NCBI RefSeq assembly: GCF_002218065.1
Contig: NZ_BDUB01000001.1
Coordinates: 2,116,711-2,180,710 of the forward strand
DNA: 64,000 nt
From: Nodularia sp. NIES-3585
Lineage (GTDB): Bacteria; Cyanobacteriota; Cyanobacteriia; Cyanobacteriales; Nostocaceae
Direction of reading: 5' to 3'
The translations under genes were made by a program, and so were the position numbers. Under the pieces are notes generated by a model that had not been told where the DNA came from, did no database searches, and worked only from the letters and a program-made list of their open reading frames with translations. Shown here one piece after another: positions 37,299-46,002 of this stretch; the first letter of the stretch is position 1, and the number at the start of each line of letters is the position of its first letter.

Positions 37299-38204
37299 AT
37301 GGCTAATTCAGGTAATCAGCCTTCCTTTGTGGATCAGGGCAATGATTTCGATATCAGTGACAAGACTATGGCTCCCCATCGCCGGCTCACTGGACAGGTG
37401 TTGACGATTTTAACTATGGTCTTTGCCGCAGCAGTAGTTATGCCTCTACTTTGGGTTCTGGTGAGCGTCTTTCAAAAGGGTGTTAGTTCTCTGGTATTTC
37501 CAGATATTTTTACTAAGCTTCCTCCTCCTCCTGGTTTATCTGATGGGGGCTTTGGTCATGCCATTGTTGGGACTTTAATGACTCTGGGAGTTGGTACACT
37601 GATCTCAGTTCCCTTTGGTATAATTGCTGCCATTTACTTGGCTGAGTTTGGTCGGGGAACTAAGTTGGCTTACTTTGTGAAATTTTCCTGCAATGTCCTC
37701 ACTGGGGTTCCGGCTATTCTGTGTGGCTTATTTGCTTATTCCATTGTAGTTACGCCTTTAGGGTCGTTTTCGGCTTTTTCCGGTGGGGTAGCCTTGGCTG
37801 TGTTAATGCTACCTATTATTATTCGGTCTACGGAAGAGGCTTTGTTGCTAGTGCCGAATGAGTTGCGTTTGGCATCAACTGGTCTTGGTGCGACCAGATT
37901 TGAAACCGTTGTCCAGATTGTGTTACCAGCGGCTGTGACTTCAATTGTTACAGGTGTCGTTTTATCCGTTGCGCGCGCATCTGGGGAAGCGGCTCCCTTG
38001 CTGTTCACCTCCTTTAACAATAATTTCTGGGCGACAAATATTTGGGAACCTGTGGCAACTCTGCCAGTGTTGATTTACTTTTTCTCAATTCTTCCCTATA
38101 AGGCTTCTCAGAGTTTAGCTTGGGCAGCAGCCTTGGTATTATTGGCAATTGTGCTGTTGTTTAGTATTGCGGCTCGGTACTTCAGTCGGCGGAAGACGTT
38201 TTAG
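37299..38204 (+). CDS. pstA: Phosphate ABC transporter permease PstA
   Basis: The second permease subunit, 301 residues with six hydrophobic segments. It has the PstA signature around GVPAILCGLFAYSIVVTPLG, the coupling loop GLGATRFETVVQIVLPAAVT and SVARASGEAAPLLFTSFNNN. It pairs with PstC. The start is 67 bp after pstC. Full length for the family. Confidence 0.96.
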   Translation: MANSGNQPSFVDQGNDFDISDKTMAPHRRLTGQVLTILTMVFAAAVVMPLLWVLVSVFQKGVSSLVFPDIFTKLPPPPGLSDGGFGHAIVGTLMTLGVGTLISVPFGIIAAIYLAEFGRGTKLAYFVKFSCNVLTGVPAILCGLFAYSIVVTPLGSFSAFSGGVALAVLMLPIIIRSTEEALLLVPNELRLASTGLGATRFETVVQIVLPAAVTSIVTGVVLSVARASGEAAPLLFTSFNNNFWATNIWEPVATLPVLIYFFSILPYKASQSLAWAAALVLLAIVLLFSIAARYFSRRKTF

Positions 38205-38271
38205 GATCAGGAAATTTGCATTAATTGTGGTGCGAAAAACTTATCCAGGTTCTATTTAAATTGGAGATATC

Positions 38272-39081
38272 ATGGAACAAAAAATGACTAGTGCCACAGT
38301 GGATACCAAGCACATTTTTCAAGTCAATAATCTATCGGTGTACTATGGCGGTGCGATCGCGCTTCGGGATGTGACAATGGATATCCTCAAGGATAAAATT
38401 ACCGCTTTCATTGGTCCTTCAGGTTGTGGTAAAAGCACACTTCTACGTTGCTTCAATCGGACTAATGACTTGATTCCGGGTGCATCTGTGAAGGGGCAAT
38501 TAACTTACAGAGGCCAAAACTTTTATGCGGCTGGGGTTGACCCAGTGGTAGTACGTCGTCGGGTTGGTATGGTGTTTCAGCAGCCTAACCCTTTCCCGAA
38601 GACGATTTATGACAATGTAGCCTATGGCTTACGGGTGAATGGCATTAAAGACAACATGGATGAAATTGTCGAAAATTCCCTCCGCCGTGCAGCCCTTTGG
38701 GATGAAGTGAAAGACAATCTCCAGAAGTTGGGGACTTCCCTTTCCGGGGGACAACAGCAGCGTCTGTGTATTGCCCGCGCGATTGCGATTCAGCCGGATG
38801 TGATTCTAATGGATGAGCCTTGCTCCGCCCTCGACCCCGTTTCAACTTTGCGGGTTGAGGAGTTGATGGTTGATCTCAAGAAGCAATACACGATTGTGAT
38901 TGTTACCCATAATATGCAGCAAGCTTCTAGGGTGGCGGATTATACGGCTTTCTTTAATGCTGAAGCTATGGAAGGAGGTAAGCGGGTAGGTTATCTAGTA
39001 GAGGTAGATACCACCGATACGATTTTTTCCAATCCCCAAAATGACAGCACTCGCGATTATATAAGTGGTCGTTTTGGCTAA
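38272..39081 (+). CDS. pstB: Phosphate ABC transporter ATPase PstB, first copy
   Basis: This 269-residue ABC ATPase has Walker [18 protein letters not shown]-loop [15 protein letters not shown], signature [16 protein letters not shown], Walker [14 protein letters not shown] and the H-loop VTHNMQQ. It energises PstCA. ATG 38284 is an alternative start. A closely related second PstB follows; the two share every motif, but this one has an Ala/Met insert near the C-terminus ([16 protein letters not shown]). Confidence 0.95.
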   Translation: MEQKMTSATVDTKHIFQVNNLSVYYGGAIALRDVTMDILKDKITAFIGPSGCGKSTLLRCFNRTNDLIPGASVKGQLTYRGQNFYAAGVDPVVVRRRVGMVFQQPNPFPKTIYDNVAYGLRVNGIKDNMDEIVENSLRRAALWDEVKDNLQKLGTSLSGGQQQRLCIARAIAIQPDVILMDEPCSALDPVSTLRVEELMVDLKKQYTIVIVTHNMQQASRVADYTAFFNAEAMEGGKRVGYLVEVDTTDTIFSNPQNDSTRDYISGRFG

Positions 39082-39228
39082 GGCTAGAGAGAGATGTTTA
39101 CTAGGATAGCGCTCGAAAGTAACATCGAGCCTGGCCTCATTTCCCAGGGAAACTAGCCACAAGGCTTAGTGAAAGTATACCCAAAGTAAGTTCTCTATCG
39201 TGAAATTTAACACTACACTATATAAACT

Positions 39229-40032
39229 ATGGCTACTTACACTAGTACATTGAATGACACTGAGACTGCTTTACGGACAGAAAATCTAAATGTTTACTAC
39301 GGCAATTTCTTAGCTTTGCAGAATATTTGGTTAGACATCCCCAAAAATCAGGTGACTTCGTTTATTGGTCCTTCTGGCTGTGGTAAAAGTACATTGTTGC
39401 GATGCTATAACCGTCTGAATGACGTGATTAATTCGTTTCGTGCCGAAGGTAAGGTTTATTTTTACAATCAAAATTTGTATGCACCAAATATTGATCCTGT
39501 AGCGGTGCGCCGCAAAATTGGGATGGTATTTCAAAAACCAAACCCGTTTCCGAAATCAATTTATGACAATATTACTTTTGGAGCCAAAATTAACGGTTAT
39601 AAAGGTAATTTAGATGAATTGGTAGAAACAAGTCTGCGACAAGCTGCTTTGTGGGATGAAGTTAAAGATAAACTGCGGCAAAGTGGTGCGTCTTTATCTG
39701 GAGGACAACAGCAACGCCTGTGTATTGCTAGAGCGATCGCAGTACAACCAGAAATTATACTCATGGATGAACCTTGTTCTGCCCTAGACCCCATTTCGAC
39801 TTTGCGGGTGGAAGAACTAATTCACGATCTGAAAGAGAAATATACTATCGTCATCGTTACCCACAATATGCAACAAGCTGCACGAGTGTCTGATAAGACA
39901 GCATTCTTCAACGTGAAGCTTTCTGAAGGTGGACGCAGTGGTTATCTCGTTGAATTTAATGCCACAGAATTGATTTTTAATGATCCTCAGCAAGAAGATA
40001 CTCGTGATTATGTCAGTGGCAGATTTGGTTGA
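39229..40032 (+). CDS. pstB: Phosphate ABC transporter ATPase PstB, second copy
   Basis: This 267-residue PstB paralogue has Walker [18 protein letters not shown]-loop [15 protein letters not shown], signature [16 protein letters not shown], Walker [14 protein letters not shown] and VTHNMQQ. It lies 147 bp after the first copy on the same strand at the end of the operon. Tandem pstB genes are known in filamentous cyanobacteria. The two may be interchangeable or tune the transporter to different conditions; sequence cannot decide. The spacer is large enough for separate control. Confidence 0.95.
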   Translation: MATYTSTLNDTETALRTENLNVYYGNFLALQNIWLDIPKNQVTSFIGPSGCGKSTLLRCYNRLNDVINSFRAEGKVYFYNQNLYAPNIDPVAVRRKIGMVFQKPNPFPKSIYDNITFGAKINGYKGNLDELVETSLRQAALWDEVKDKLRQSGASLSGGQQQRLCIARAIAVQPEIILMDEPCSALDPISTLRVEELIHDLKEKYTIVIVTHNMQQAARVSDKTAFFNVKLSEGGRSGYLVEFNATELIFNDPQQEDTRDYVSGRFG

Positions 40033-40184
40033 TCTAACAGATTGATCACTGTTTTCACCAAATTATCAACGCCGAGGAAGCCCCTGGATTTATCCGTGGG
40101 AATGCGTTACTGCCCACCCTAGAAAAGTTTGAAGGTGGGAATTTTTTTGGCACTATACCACAGGTAAACAATTGGTATTAGAGG

Positions 40185-40300
40185 ATGTTCACAAAGCCCT
40201 GGCGACTAGAAGTCGCGGCTATACAAACCAGCCCTTACGCTTCATACTTGTGTCCTAGCGTACAGCCTGCGGCATTCAGAGGCGCTATTATATTCGCCCC
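40185..40300. repeat. Dispersed 'GCGACTAGAAGTCGCGGCTA' repeat, copy 1
   Basis: The stretch CCCTGGCGACTAGAAGTCGC GGCTATACAAACC, then CCAGCCCTTACGC and CAGCCTGCGGCATTCAGAGG, resembles the left arm of the longer element at 56555-56740. It contains the self-complementary GCGACT/AGTCGC. No ORF. This is the 275-bp gap after the pst operon. Confidence 0.5.
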
Positions 40301-40307
40301 ATACTTT

Positions 40308-40517
40308 TCAAATAACCTCTGATCTATTTTGTTTCCGGCGACGCTTTACAGGGTTCATCCAGACTTCTAAGAAGGAGAAAAATTGAGAGAACACCAAGGT
40401 GAGAACCAAGTAAACCAGAAAGATAGCAGGTTGTGCCAAACCTTTCGCTAAGTGTTGACCCGGAGGGACGCATTTTTGCTCGTCCTCGTTTGGTTTATGA
40501 AGAAATTTTCCTGCCAT
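40308..40517 (-). CDS. Small membrane protein of unknown function
   Basis: From ATG 40517 a 69-residue product begins MAGKFLHKPNEDEQKCVPPG and has one hydrophobic helix (PAIFLVYLVLTLVFSQFFSF), then a strongly basic tail (NPVKRRRKQNRSEVI) expected on the cytosolic side. The open frame reaches back to 40583, but those residues derive from repeat-like sequence. No family is recognised. The composition (charged ends around a single helix) suggests a real gene, with moderate certainty. Confidence 0.45.
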   Translation of the reverse strand: MAGKFLHKPNEDEQKCVPPGQHLAKGLAQPAIFLVYLVLTLVFSQFFSFLEVWMNPVKRRRKQNRSEVI

Positions 40518-40712
40518 ACTCTGGTTAAAAATACTTGAGCATCGTTGCTGAGTAATGGGTAACGGGTTTCCCCAATTACTCATTACCCATTTTCTCTTAA
40601 CCCTATGAGCTTTTGCGGACTACCGATGATTGATAATACCATCGGAAAAGCCCAGAAAAAGCGCTTATACAGTAGTGATAAATCTCGCAGGTGGCTTTTT
40701 CTAACTAGGGAA

Positions 40713-40886
40713 TTATGATTCGGTTTCCTCTTCTTCAGTGCTGGGATAGACAAAGGTAGAACGTCCAGTCAAAATTGACTTGCCGAGAGAAAGAGCCTTT
40801 TGAGCTTCCACAACAGCTTTATGTCTCCAGGTGGCTCGACGTTTATCTCGTTTGGATTTGGATGTTTTCTTTTTAGGGACAGCCAT
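40713..40886 (-). CDS. rpmF: Ribosomal protein L32
   Basis: A 57-residue 50S subunit protein: [20 protein letters not shown], then [20 protein letters not shown]. The start is at ATG 40886; the frame from 40913 adds nine unconserved residues. It is the Cys-less cyanobacterial type with no zinc ribbon. It is monocistronic, with no plsX/fab gene beside it. Confidence 0.95.
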   Translation of the reverse strand: MAVPKKKTSKSKRDKRRATWRHKAVVEAQKALSLGKSILTGRSTFVYPSTEEEETES

Positions 40887-40974
40887 AGTAGCGGATATCG
40901 CAATTCTTGACAACCTTCCTATTCTAAGCCATCAATTCAATTTTATAGCTTGTCCGTGGGATTGAGAAATTCCT

Positions 40975-41020
40975 CCCTCCCTACTCCCCACTCCCTACTC
41001 CCTACTCCCTACTTCCTACT
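40975..41020. repeat. Heptamer short tandem repeat (CTCCCTA/CTCCCCA units)
   Basis: About six heptamer units lie at the end of the next minus-strand gene and supply its TAG stop. Same family as the arrays at 11197 and 57893. Confidence 0.8.
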
Positions 41021-41519
41021 CGGCGGTTGGGGTAATGGTCGGGGCGGGTTGAATGGCATTGGAAATTGCTGGTTGTGTATCAAATAAGAGGAGCGATCGC
41101 GCTGTTTTGAAGTAAGTTGTCCAACGTCGGGGGTCGGGGCGGGTGCGCCATTGCTGGCGACTAACTTCTAAAGCCAAAACCGGGGCGATCGCGCCATAAC
41201 TTTCTACCGTAACTATCACTGAAACATCTGTAGCTAATATATCCTGGTCAAAGCTACGTTGAGCAGCAGCCCTAGAAACCGCTTCGGCTCTCCTGAGTAT
41301 GGTTTCATAGCTTTCATCTGCCATGCGCTGAATATTTAAGTCAACTCTAGCGGTATAAGCGCGAACTACTTGGGGTGCGATCGCTTCTGTTAATATCCAC
41401 AAAGAAACCGGCGAAAAAAGTAAAACAATTAACGGAAAGATCCGGATCTTTTTGGCAATTTGGCCAATAAATGGAAAGAAGATGATCAATGATCGTTGAT
41501 GAGCAATACTCCTGGTCAT
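41016..41519 (-). CDS. Conserved cyanobacterial exported or membrane-anchored protein
   Basis: A 167-residue protein with an N-terminal hydrophobic segment (IFPLIVLLFSPVSLWILTEA, about 28-47), either an uncleaved anchor or a signal peptide. A soluble domain follows (VDLNIQRMADESYETILRRA, then DVSVIVTVESYGAIAPVLAL). It is not assigned to a named family. The last residues (PTITPTAE) and stop run into a heptamer repeat, so the C-terminus may vary between strains. It is divergent from the caspase-like gene. Confidence 0.7.
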   Translation of the reverse strand: MTRSIAHQRSLIIFFPFIGQIAKKIRIFPLIVLLFSPVSLWILTEAIAPQVVRAYTARVDLNIQRMADESYETILRRAEAVSRAAAQRSFDQDILATDVSVIVTVESYGAIAPVLALEVSRQQWRTRPDPRRWTTYFKTARSLLLFDTQPAISNAIQPAPTITPTAE

Positions 41520-41718
41520 AACCTGATAACTCCTTAGTGATGAATTGTAATTGGAATTTTATTCAGCATGATTATCTAAGTTTACTGTAATAAAAACTGC
41601 TTATAATTCAGTAACTCGATAATATTCTTCGCAGACGATAAGACATAGGTTAGCTTTGTTTTTTCAGCAAAGCCAAGCGCAATTTTAGGCAAGAAAACAA
41701 CAACCTACAAAGAGCGGG

Positions 41719-43683
41719 ATGGCAAATTACTGGGCGGTCACAATTGGCATCAATCAATATCAATTATTTCAACCTTTACGTTGCGCTCAAGCAGATGCCG
41801 AGGTGCTAAATAATTTTTTGGTTCAAGAAGGAGGTTTGCTACAGGAACGCTGTCTGTTGATGACAGCTTCTTCCCCTCCCATTGGGGATAGATCGACTTA
41901 TCCCACTAAGCAAAATATTTTGGTGTTGCTGGAGGATTTGACAGCAACTTGTTGGCAACCACAAGACCATCTCTGGTTATTCTTTAGCGGTTATGGGGTG
42001 AGTTACAAAGGCAAAGATTACTTAATGCCTGTGGAAGGAAACCCAGAATTAGTAGAAGAGACTGGCATCGAAGTGCGATCGCTAATGCAAAGTCTACAAT
42101 TGGCGGGAATTAATACACTCCTACTGCTTGATATCAACCGTGCTTTTGGCACACAAGCAGATAGTCCTGTGGGGACAGAAACCATAGAACTTGCCAAAGA
42201 ACTACAAATTGCCGCCATTCTTTCTTGCCAATCTGAGCAATTTTCCCATGAAAGTAGCGAATTAGGTCATGGATTCTTCACAGCCGCATTATTAGAGGCT
42301 TTGCGTTCTCGTAATGCCAGTAACTTGACTGACCTAAATAGCTATTTAAGTATTCTCACCCCAGAATTATGTCAACATTACTGGCGACCTACACAAAACC
42401 CTGTCACGATATTTCCATCTCACCCACAAGCAATATTGCCCCCGTTTGAAGTCCAAAGCCACAAGGAAGTAGCTCCCAGCACCATAGAACCCAGTGGAAC
42501 CGGCCCACTGATTTTTCCAGACGACACATTTGCTGTTGCACTTACAGCGCCTTCTATTGGCGCAATCATCCCTAACAATTTAGGCAAGAAGCAGAACGCG
42601 AGTATCTGGGGAGAAATCCCAGGTGTGGAAACTACCCTGGGTGGTAAATCTCCATCAGTGAATCTGTCAAACTTCATCCCAACCATAGGCAAGTTAGAAG
42701 AACAACAACTCTCTAGCTCGGCTCAAGAAGATTACCTCAACCAAGAAAACACGCTCAATAGGCAAATAGCTACATCGGGGAGATTTATCCCTAATGCGCC
42801 TCAACCTGATGTTTCTCGTGGGAATGGAAATAAGACAGACAACCCATTGTGGAAACAGTTTTTGTTTTGGGGTGGCGGCAGTATGTTGATAGTAGCTTTA
42901 ATTACTATAGTTGTTCTCCGCAATCAGGCGATATTTTTGCAAGTCCAAGAAATACCACCCGCATCACCCACTACTGCTATCCCAGAGGCAAATACTGACT
43001 CTGCCTCCGAGACAGCGCCAATTATTCCTCCAGATATAAGCCAATCTAGCGCTCAAATCGCTGCTAATTCTGAGTCTCAAAAGCGGAATCAAGCAGTCTT
43101 AGACCTAGCGAAAATGTCTCTGAGAGAAACTCAAGCTAGCGATCTCAACTTAGCGATCGCCACTGCTAGTAAAATTCAACCAGGTGAACCACTCTACGAA
43201 CAAGCTCAGGACAATATTAAAATTTGGAGTCGCATGATTCTAGATTTAGCAGAGGGACGTGCCAAGCAAAAAGAATATACAAATGCCATTGCTGCGGCGC
43301 AATTAATTTCCCCAGGTCAAGACCTTTATCCTCAAGCACAAGCCGCAATTAGCCAATGGCGGTTAGAATTCCAGCAATATGTAGGTAATACAACTGTTTT
43401 AGATGCAGCTCAGTCCTTAATCCGACCCGGACAAGCATCAACATATAATCGTGCCATTGAAGTCGCCAGAAGAGTACCACCGGGTCAACCAGGATTTGAT
43501 AGCGCCCAACAATCGATGAATGAATGGAGTGAAAAGATTTTGGAACTGGCTAAAAGTCGAGCCGATCAAGGCAATATCATCGCAGCAATTGAAACAGCTA
43601 CTTTAGTCCCAGAGGTGACAGCAGTTTACGAAGACGCTCAAGAAGCTATCCAAAAATGGCAAGCCAGAAACACTAAAAATTAA
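41719..43683 (+). CDS. Caspase-fold (orthocaspase-like) pseudo-peptidase with C-terminal membrane anchor and repeats
   Basis: A 654-residue protein. Residues 1-240 form a peptidase C14 (p20-like) domain: MANYWAVTIGINQYQLFQPL, then DHLWLFFSGYGVSYKGKDYL and TLLLLDINRAFG. The catalytic His of the FSGHG motif is Tyr92 and the catalytic Cys of the LLDxC motif is Asn140, so proteolysis is very unlikely. A low-complexity linker, a single membrane segment (about 381-402) and a region of roughly three 60-70-residue repeats follow (QPGEPLYEQAQDNIKIW, SPGQDLYPQAQAAISQW, PPGQPGFDSAQQSMNEW). Cyanobacterial caspase homologues with substituted dyads are known; their role is probably scaffolding or regulatory. 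The repeats may bind partners. All reading frames are intact. Confidence 0.88.
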   Translation: MANYWAVTIGINQYQLFQPLRCAQADAEVLNNFLVQEGGLLQERCLLMTASSPPIGDRSTYPTKQNILVLLEDLTATCWQPQDHLWLFFSGYGVSYKGKDYLMPVEGNPELVEETGIEVRSLMQSLQLAGINTLLLLDINRAFGTQADSPVGTETIELAKELQIAAILSCQSEQFSHESSELGHGFFTAALLEALRSRNASNLTDLNSYLSILTPELCQHYWRPTQNPVTIFPSHPQAILPPFEVQSHKEVAPSTIEPSGTGPLIFPDDTFAVALTAPSIGAIIPNNLGKKQNASIWGEIPGVETTLGGKSPSVNLSNFIPTIGKLEEQQLSSSAQEDYLNQENTLNRQIATSGRFIPNAPQPDVSRGNGNKTDNPLWKQFLFWGGGSMLIVALITIVVLRNQAIFLQVQEIPPASPTTAIPEANTDSASETAPIIPPDISQSSAQIAANSESQKRNQAVLDLAKMSLRETQASDLNLAIATASKIQPGEPLYEQAQDNIKIWSRMILDLAEGRAKQKEYTNAIAAAQLISPGQDLYPQAQAAISQWRLEFQQYVGNTTVLDAAQSLIRPGQASTYNRAIEVARRVPPGQPGFDSAQQSMNEWSEKILELAKSRADQGNIIAAIETATLVPEVTAVYEDAQEAIQKWQARNTKN

Positions 43684-43752
43684 AAAAATTAGGAGTTAAT
43701 CATTAACTCCTAACTCTCTTATACAGACGCGATTCATCACGTCTGGTCAGTA

Positions 43753-44130
43753 TTAGCAGTATGGTGATACATCTTCACCACATTCATCAGCAAGGTAGCA
43801 CAGCGCTCGGAAGCGTAAACCAACCACTTCTTCAAATAAGGGATTGAGTTTACACATAGGCGGAATGTGAAACAGTGTTTTTCCCAATAATTTGACATCG
43901 CGCTCAAAGGGACATTGAGCAGGAATCATTTTGCACAAACGGTGCGCTAGTTTACGATTATTAATTTGAATATTTTCTATCCTCTGCCGCAGGGGTTGGA
44001 GAAGATCACCGTTAGACTGAGGAGCCGAAGGGTGTAGCTGAGTTACAGGAGCTTGACTAGTCTCTGTTTGATTAATCGATACCCAGCTTGCCAGAAAAAA
44101 CCTTTTTGTGGTATTGTCAAATACCTTCAT
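43753..44130 (-). CDS. Mo-dependent nitrogenase C-terminal family protein
   Basis: This 125-residue protein has a C-terminal ~85 residues matching the 'Mo-dependent nitrogenase C-terminal' family of cyanobacteria (LRQRIENIQINNRKLAHRLC, then KMIPAQCPFERDVKLLGKTL, FHIPPMCKLNPLFEEVVGLR). The cysteines (CKMIPAQC, MCKLNP, CYLADECGE) are conserved-looking and could bind metal. Despite the family name it is not a nitrogenase subunit, and its function is unknown. The first 40 residues are variable. Intact. Confidence 0.85.
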   Translation of the reverse strand: MKVFDNTTKRFFLASWVSINQTETSQAPVTQLHPSAPQSNGDLLQPLRQRIENIQINNRKLAHRLCKMIPAQCPFERDVKLLGKTLFHIPPMCKLNPLFEEVVGLRFRALCYLADECGEDVSPYC

Positions 44131-44545
44131 GATTAAGCCTCTTTATTAAATGAGGGTATTCATCGTTCTGATGAATGTATACAAAGTGGCAGTTACCTTT
44201 ACCGGAAGAATCGTTTCCTGACTGAGTTACAATAGGTATTACAGTAGCCACTTGTGTCAGAATCCAATTTATTACTACATCAAGTTAATCGCAATTTTCG
44301 CAGTATCGGTAGTGTAATAATCTAATCTTATTCATAACTTCACATACTTTAAATTTTACTAAAGTCATCTGTCATTGGACAGGTTCCTATGTAATCGTTA
44401 CACAATTTAATATAACAAAATTCTATAGATATTGTGAGTAAATATAAATATCATAAATGCAAATATTAGTTGTAATGGCTGAATCTTCGAGGATTTCAGC
44501 GACCTGTGTTCAGATATCGGGTTTTGCAATGACTGGGAAAAGAAT
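44131..44545. other. 415-bp AT-rich upstream region
   Basis: Upstream of the minus-strand Mo-nitrogenase-C gene. No ORF, strong hairpin or known riboswitch was recognised. It should contain that gene's promoter. Confidence 0.5.
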
Positions 44546-44680
44546 GTGATTATCCAGCAAGTTGCAGTTTATGCCGTATTGGGGCTAACTTATCTGGGTT
44601 TGGCTTTAGGTTATGTCCCTGGGTTACGGATGAACCGAAGTTTCTTAAACAAAACGGTTATGAAGTCTATATTCACCTGA
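44546..44680 (+). pseudogene. N-terminal fragment of an ArsB/SLC13-type anion permease
   Basis: A frame from GTG 44546 reads MIIQQVAVYAVLGLTYLGLA, LGYVPGLRMNRSFLNKTV and stops after 44 residues. The block AVLGLTYLGLALGYVPGLRM is the characteristic first membrane segment and loop of cyanobacterial SLC13/ArsB-like permeases (normally about 400 residues). The rest of the gene is absent; the next 60 bp are unrelated. This is a deletion remnant facing the rhodanese gene. Confidence 0.65.
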
Positions 44681-44745
44681 GTTAACCCACTGAGTTACTA
44701 AAAAAACTATAGTAACTAGGTGAGAAAAAACATTATTTTGGTGCA

Positions 44746-45273
44746 TTACCTGGAGGCGATCGCCTCTCCTGCGGTTTTCCAAGCTACAAAGCTAGGCGGA
44801 AAACCATGTACATTCTCGTAGTTCAACAAATGCAAAGTCATTACCCCCATTGCGGAGCGATAACCAGAGGAGCAGTACAGCACCACAGGGCGATCGCGCG
44901 GAATCTGATTTAGATTGTGTGACAGGGTTCGCAGGGGAATGTTAATGGCGTTAGGTATATGTCCAGAGCGATACTCAGAGGCTTCGCGCACATCTACCAA
45001 CACGGTTTGATGGTTCTTTAAAAAGCTTTTCAATTCTTCGACATTGGGAATTGTGTAATAGCCTGCTGGAATCGAGGTGAGAAAGCTATCAACTCCCGAT
45101 TTTAAATTAGTTTCAGGCAGAATTTGCATCCTTTCGGAAGATATCAATTCAGTCTCCGTGAAGGTTGCTGCTATAGTCGGATTTTGCCCAATACCAACCA
45201 AGAGGCAAAACCAGATCGCAAATCCCAGTAATATGCTCTGAACTTGTTTCTTAAACATCATATAATTTCGCAA
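44746..45273 (-). CDS. Exported rhodanese-domain protein
   Basis: A 175-residue protein with an N-terminal signal segment (VQSILLGFAIWFCLLVGIGQ, then IAAT) and a single rhodanese domain (LKSFLKNHQTVLVDVREASE, then RSGHIPNAINIPLRTL). The active-site loop is VVLYCSSGYRSAM with the persulphide-forming Cys. It probably acts in the periplasm or lumen on sulphur or redox chemistry. It sits in a group of exported or redox genes (DUF3122, DsbA-like), 60 bp downstream of the DUF3122 gene on the same strand, so cotranscription is likely. Confidence 0.92.
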   Translation of the reverse strand: MRNYMMFKKQVQSILLGFAIWFCLLVGIGQNPTIAATFTETELISSERMQILPETNLKSGVDSFLTSIPAGYYTIPNVEELKSFLKNHQTVLVDVREASEYRSGHIPNAINIPLRTLSHNLNQIPRDRPVVLYCSSGYRSAMGVMTLHLLNYENVHGFPPSFVAWKTAGEAIASR

Positions 45274-45333
45274 TTGTTAGGAAGCAAGTCAATTAATTAT
45301 GGCGAATCGGCCGAGGGGTTAATTAACAGAGAA

Positions 45334-45867
45334 TCAATCAGCAGAAAATGTTTGCCACTCTTGGACTGCTGTGGAAGGGATTTGCAACTCGACCGTAGAT
45401 CCAGTTAGCATCGGCAATGTTAACTGAAGGGGGATTTCAGCCTGCAACTGTGGTAGGACAGGCTTAATGTCATATTCTCCAACATTTGCTGGGGTTGGTG
45501 TGTCCGAAGAAATTTCGCTAGAAATATCCTTAGCAGTGAGAGTTTTTCCCATAGATGTTGTTAGAGTCAGTGGTTGACTGTGATCTATTTCCACGACACC
45601 AGGAAAGCCCACGAGCCGCAGAGAGATCATATTACTCCCATTGGGATAGATGCGATTGAAGGCGATCGCCTGCCAGGAATTTCCGTTCTGATCCCGCAGA
45701 TTTTGCCGGGATTGGTAGAGCATCTGCCCTGGGGATTCTTCGATTTGCGTCACAGTAGCAAAAGCGGGTAATGGACTGCAAACAACCAGTGAAATACAGA
45801 TCCAAGCAGCTAACAGCCAGCGCATCGGGCTGATTTTAGACCCGTTAAAGCAGATACAGTTGATCAT
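45334..45867 (-). CDS. DUF3122 family exported protein
   Basis: A 177-residue cyanobacterial protein with a signal peptide (MRWLLAAWICISLVVCSPLP, AFA cleavage; probable start at ATG 45825 or 45867). A DUF3122 core follows: GQMLYQSRQNLRDQNGNSWQ, then AIAFNRIYPNGSNMISLRLV, GFPGVVEIDHSQPL. Function is unknown. It is first in a likely two-gene unit with the rhodanese gene. A GGAGG-type ribosome site (AGGAGGAC) precedes ATG 45867, which supports the longer start. Confidence 0.85.
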   Translation of the reverse strand: MINCICFNGSKISPMRWLLAAWICISLVVCSPLPAFATVTQIEESPGQMLYQSRQNLRDQNGNSWQAIAFNRIYPNGSNMISLRLVGFPGVVEIDHSQPLTLTTSMGKTLTAKDISSEISSDTPTPANVGEYDIKPVLPQLQAEIPLQLTLPMLTGSTVELQIPSTAVQEWQTFSAD

Positions 45868-46002
45868 AAAGTCCTCCTAAAGTTAATGCCACCTAAGAAA
45901 AATAGATGTGTAGCAGCTGAAAATTCCTTGCAGTTTTAGAGTAAAAATTCAGATTTTAATCCTAATTGTTTTGGCGTATTATCTGGAGGCGATCACTCAT
46001 TC

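Noticed and set aside
43753-44130. Reading the Mo-nitrogenase C-terminal-like gene as evidence of a nif cluster
   Set aside because: This family occurs away from nif genes, and no nifHDK or accessory gene is present. It does not show that nitrogen fixation is encoded here.
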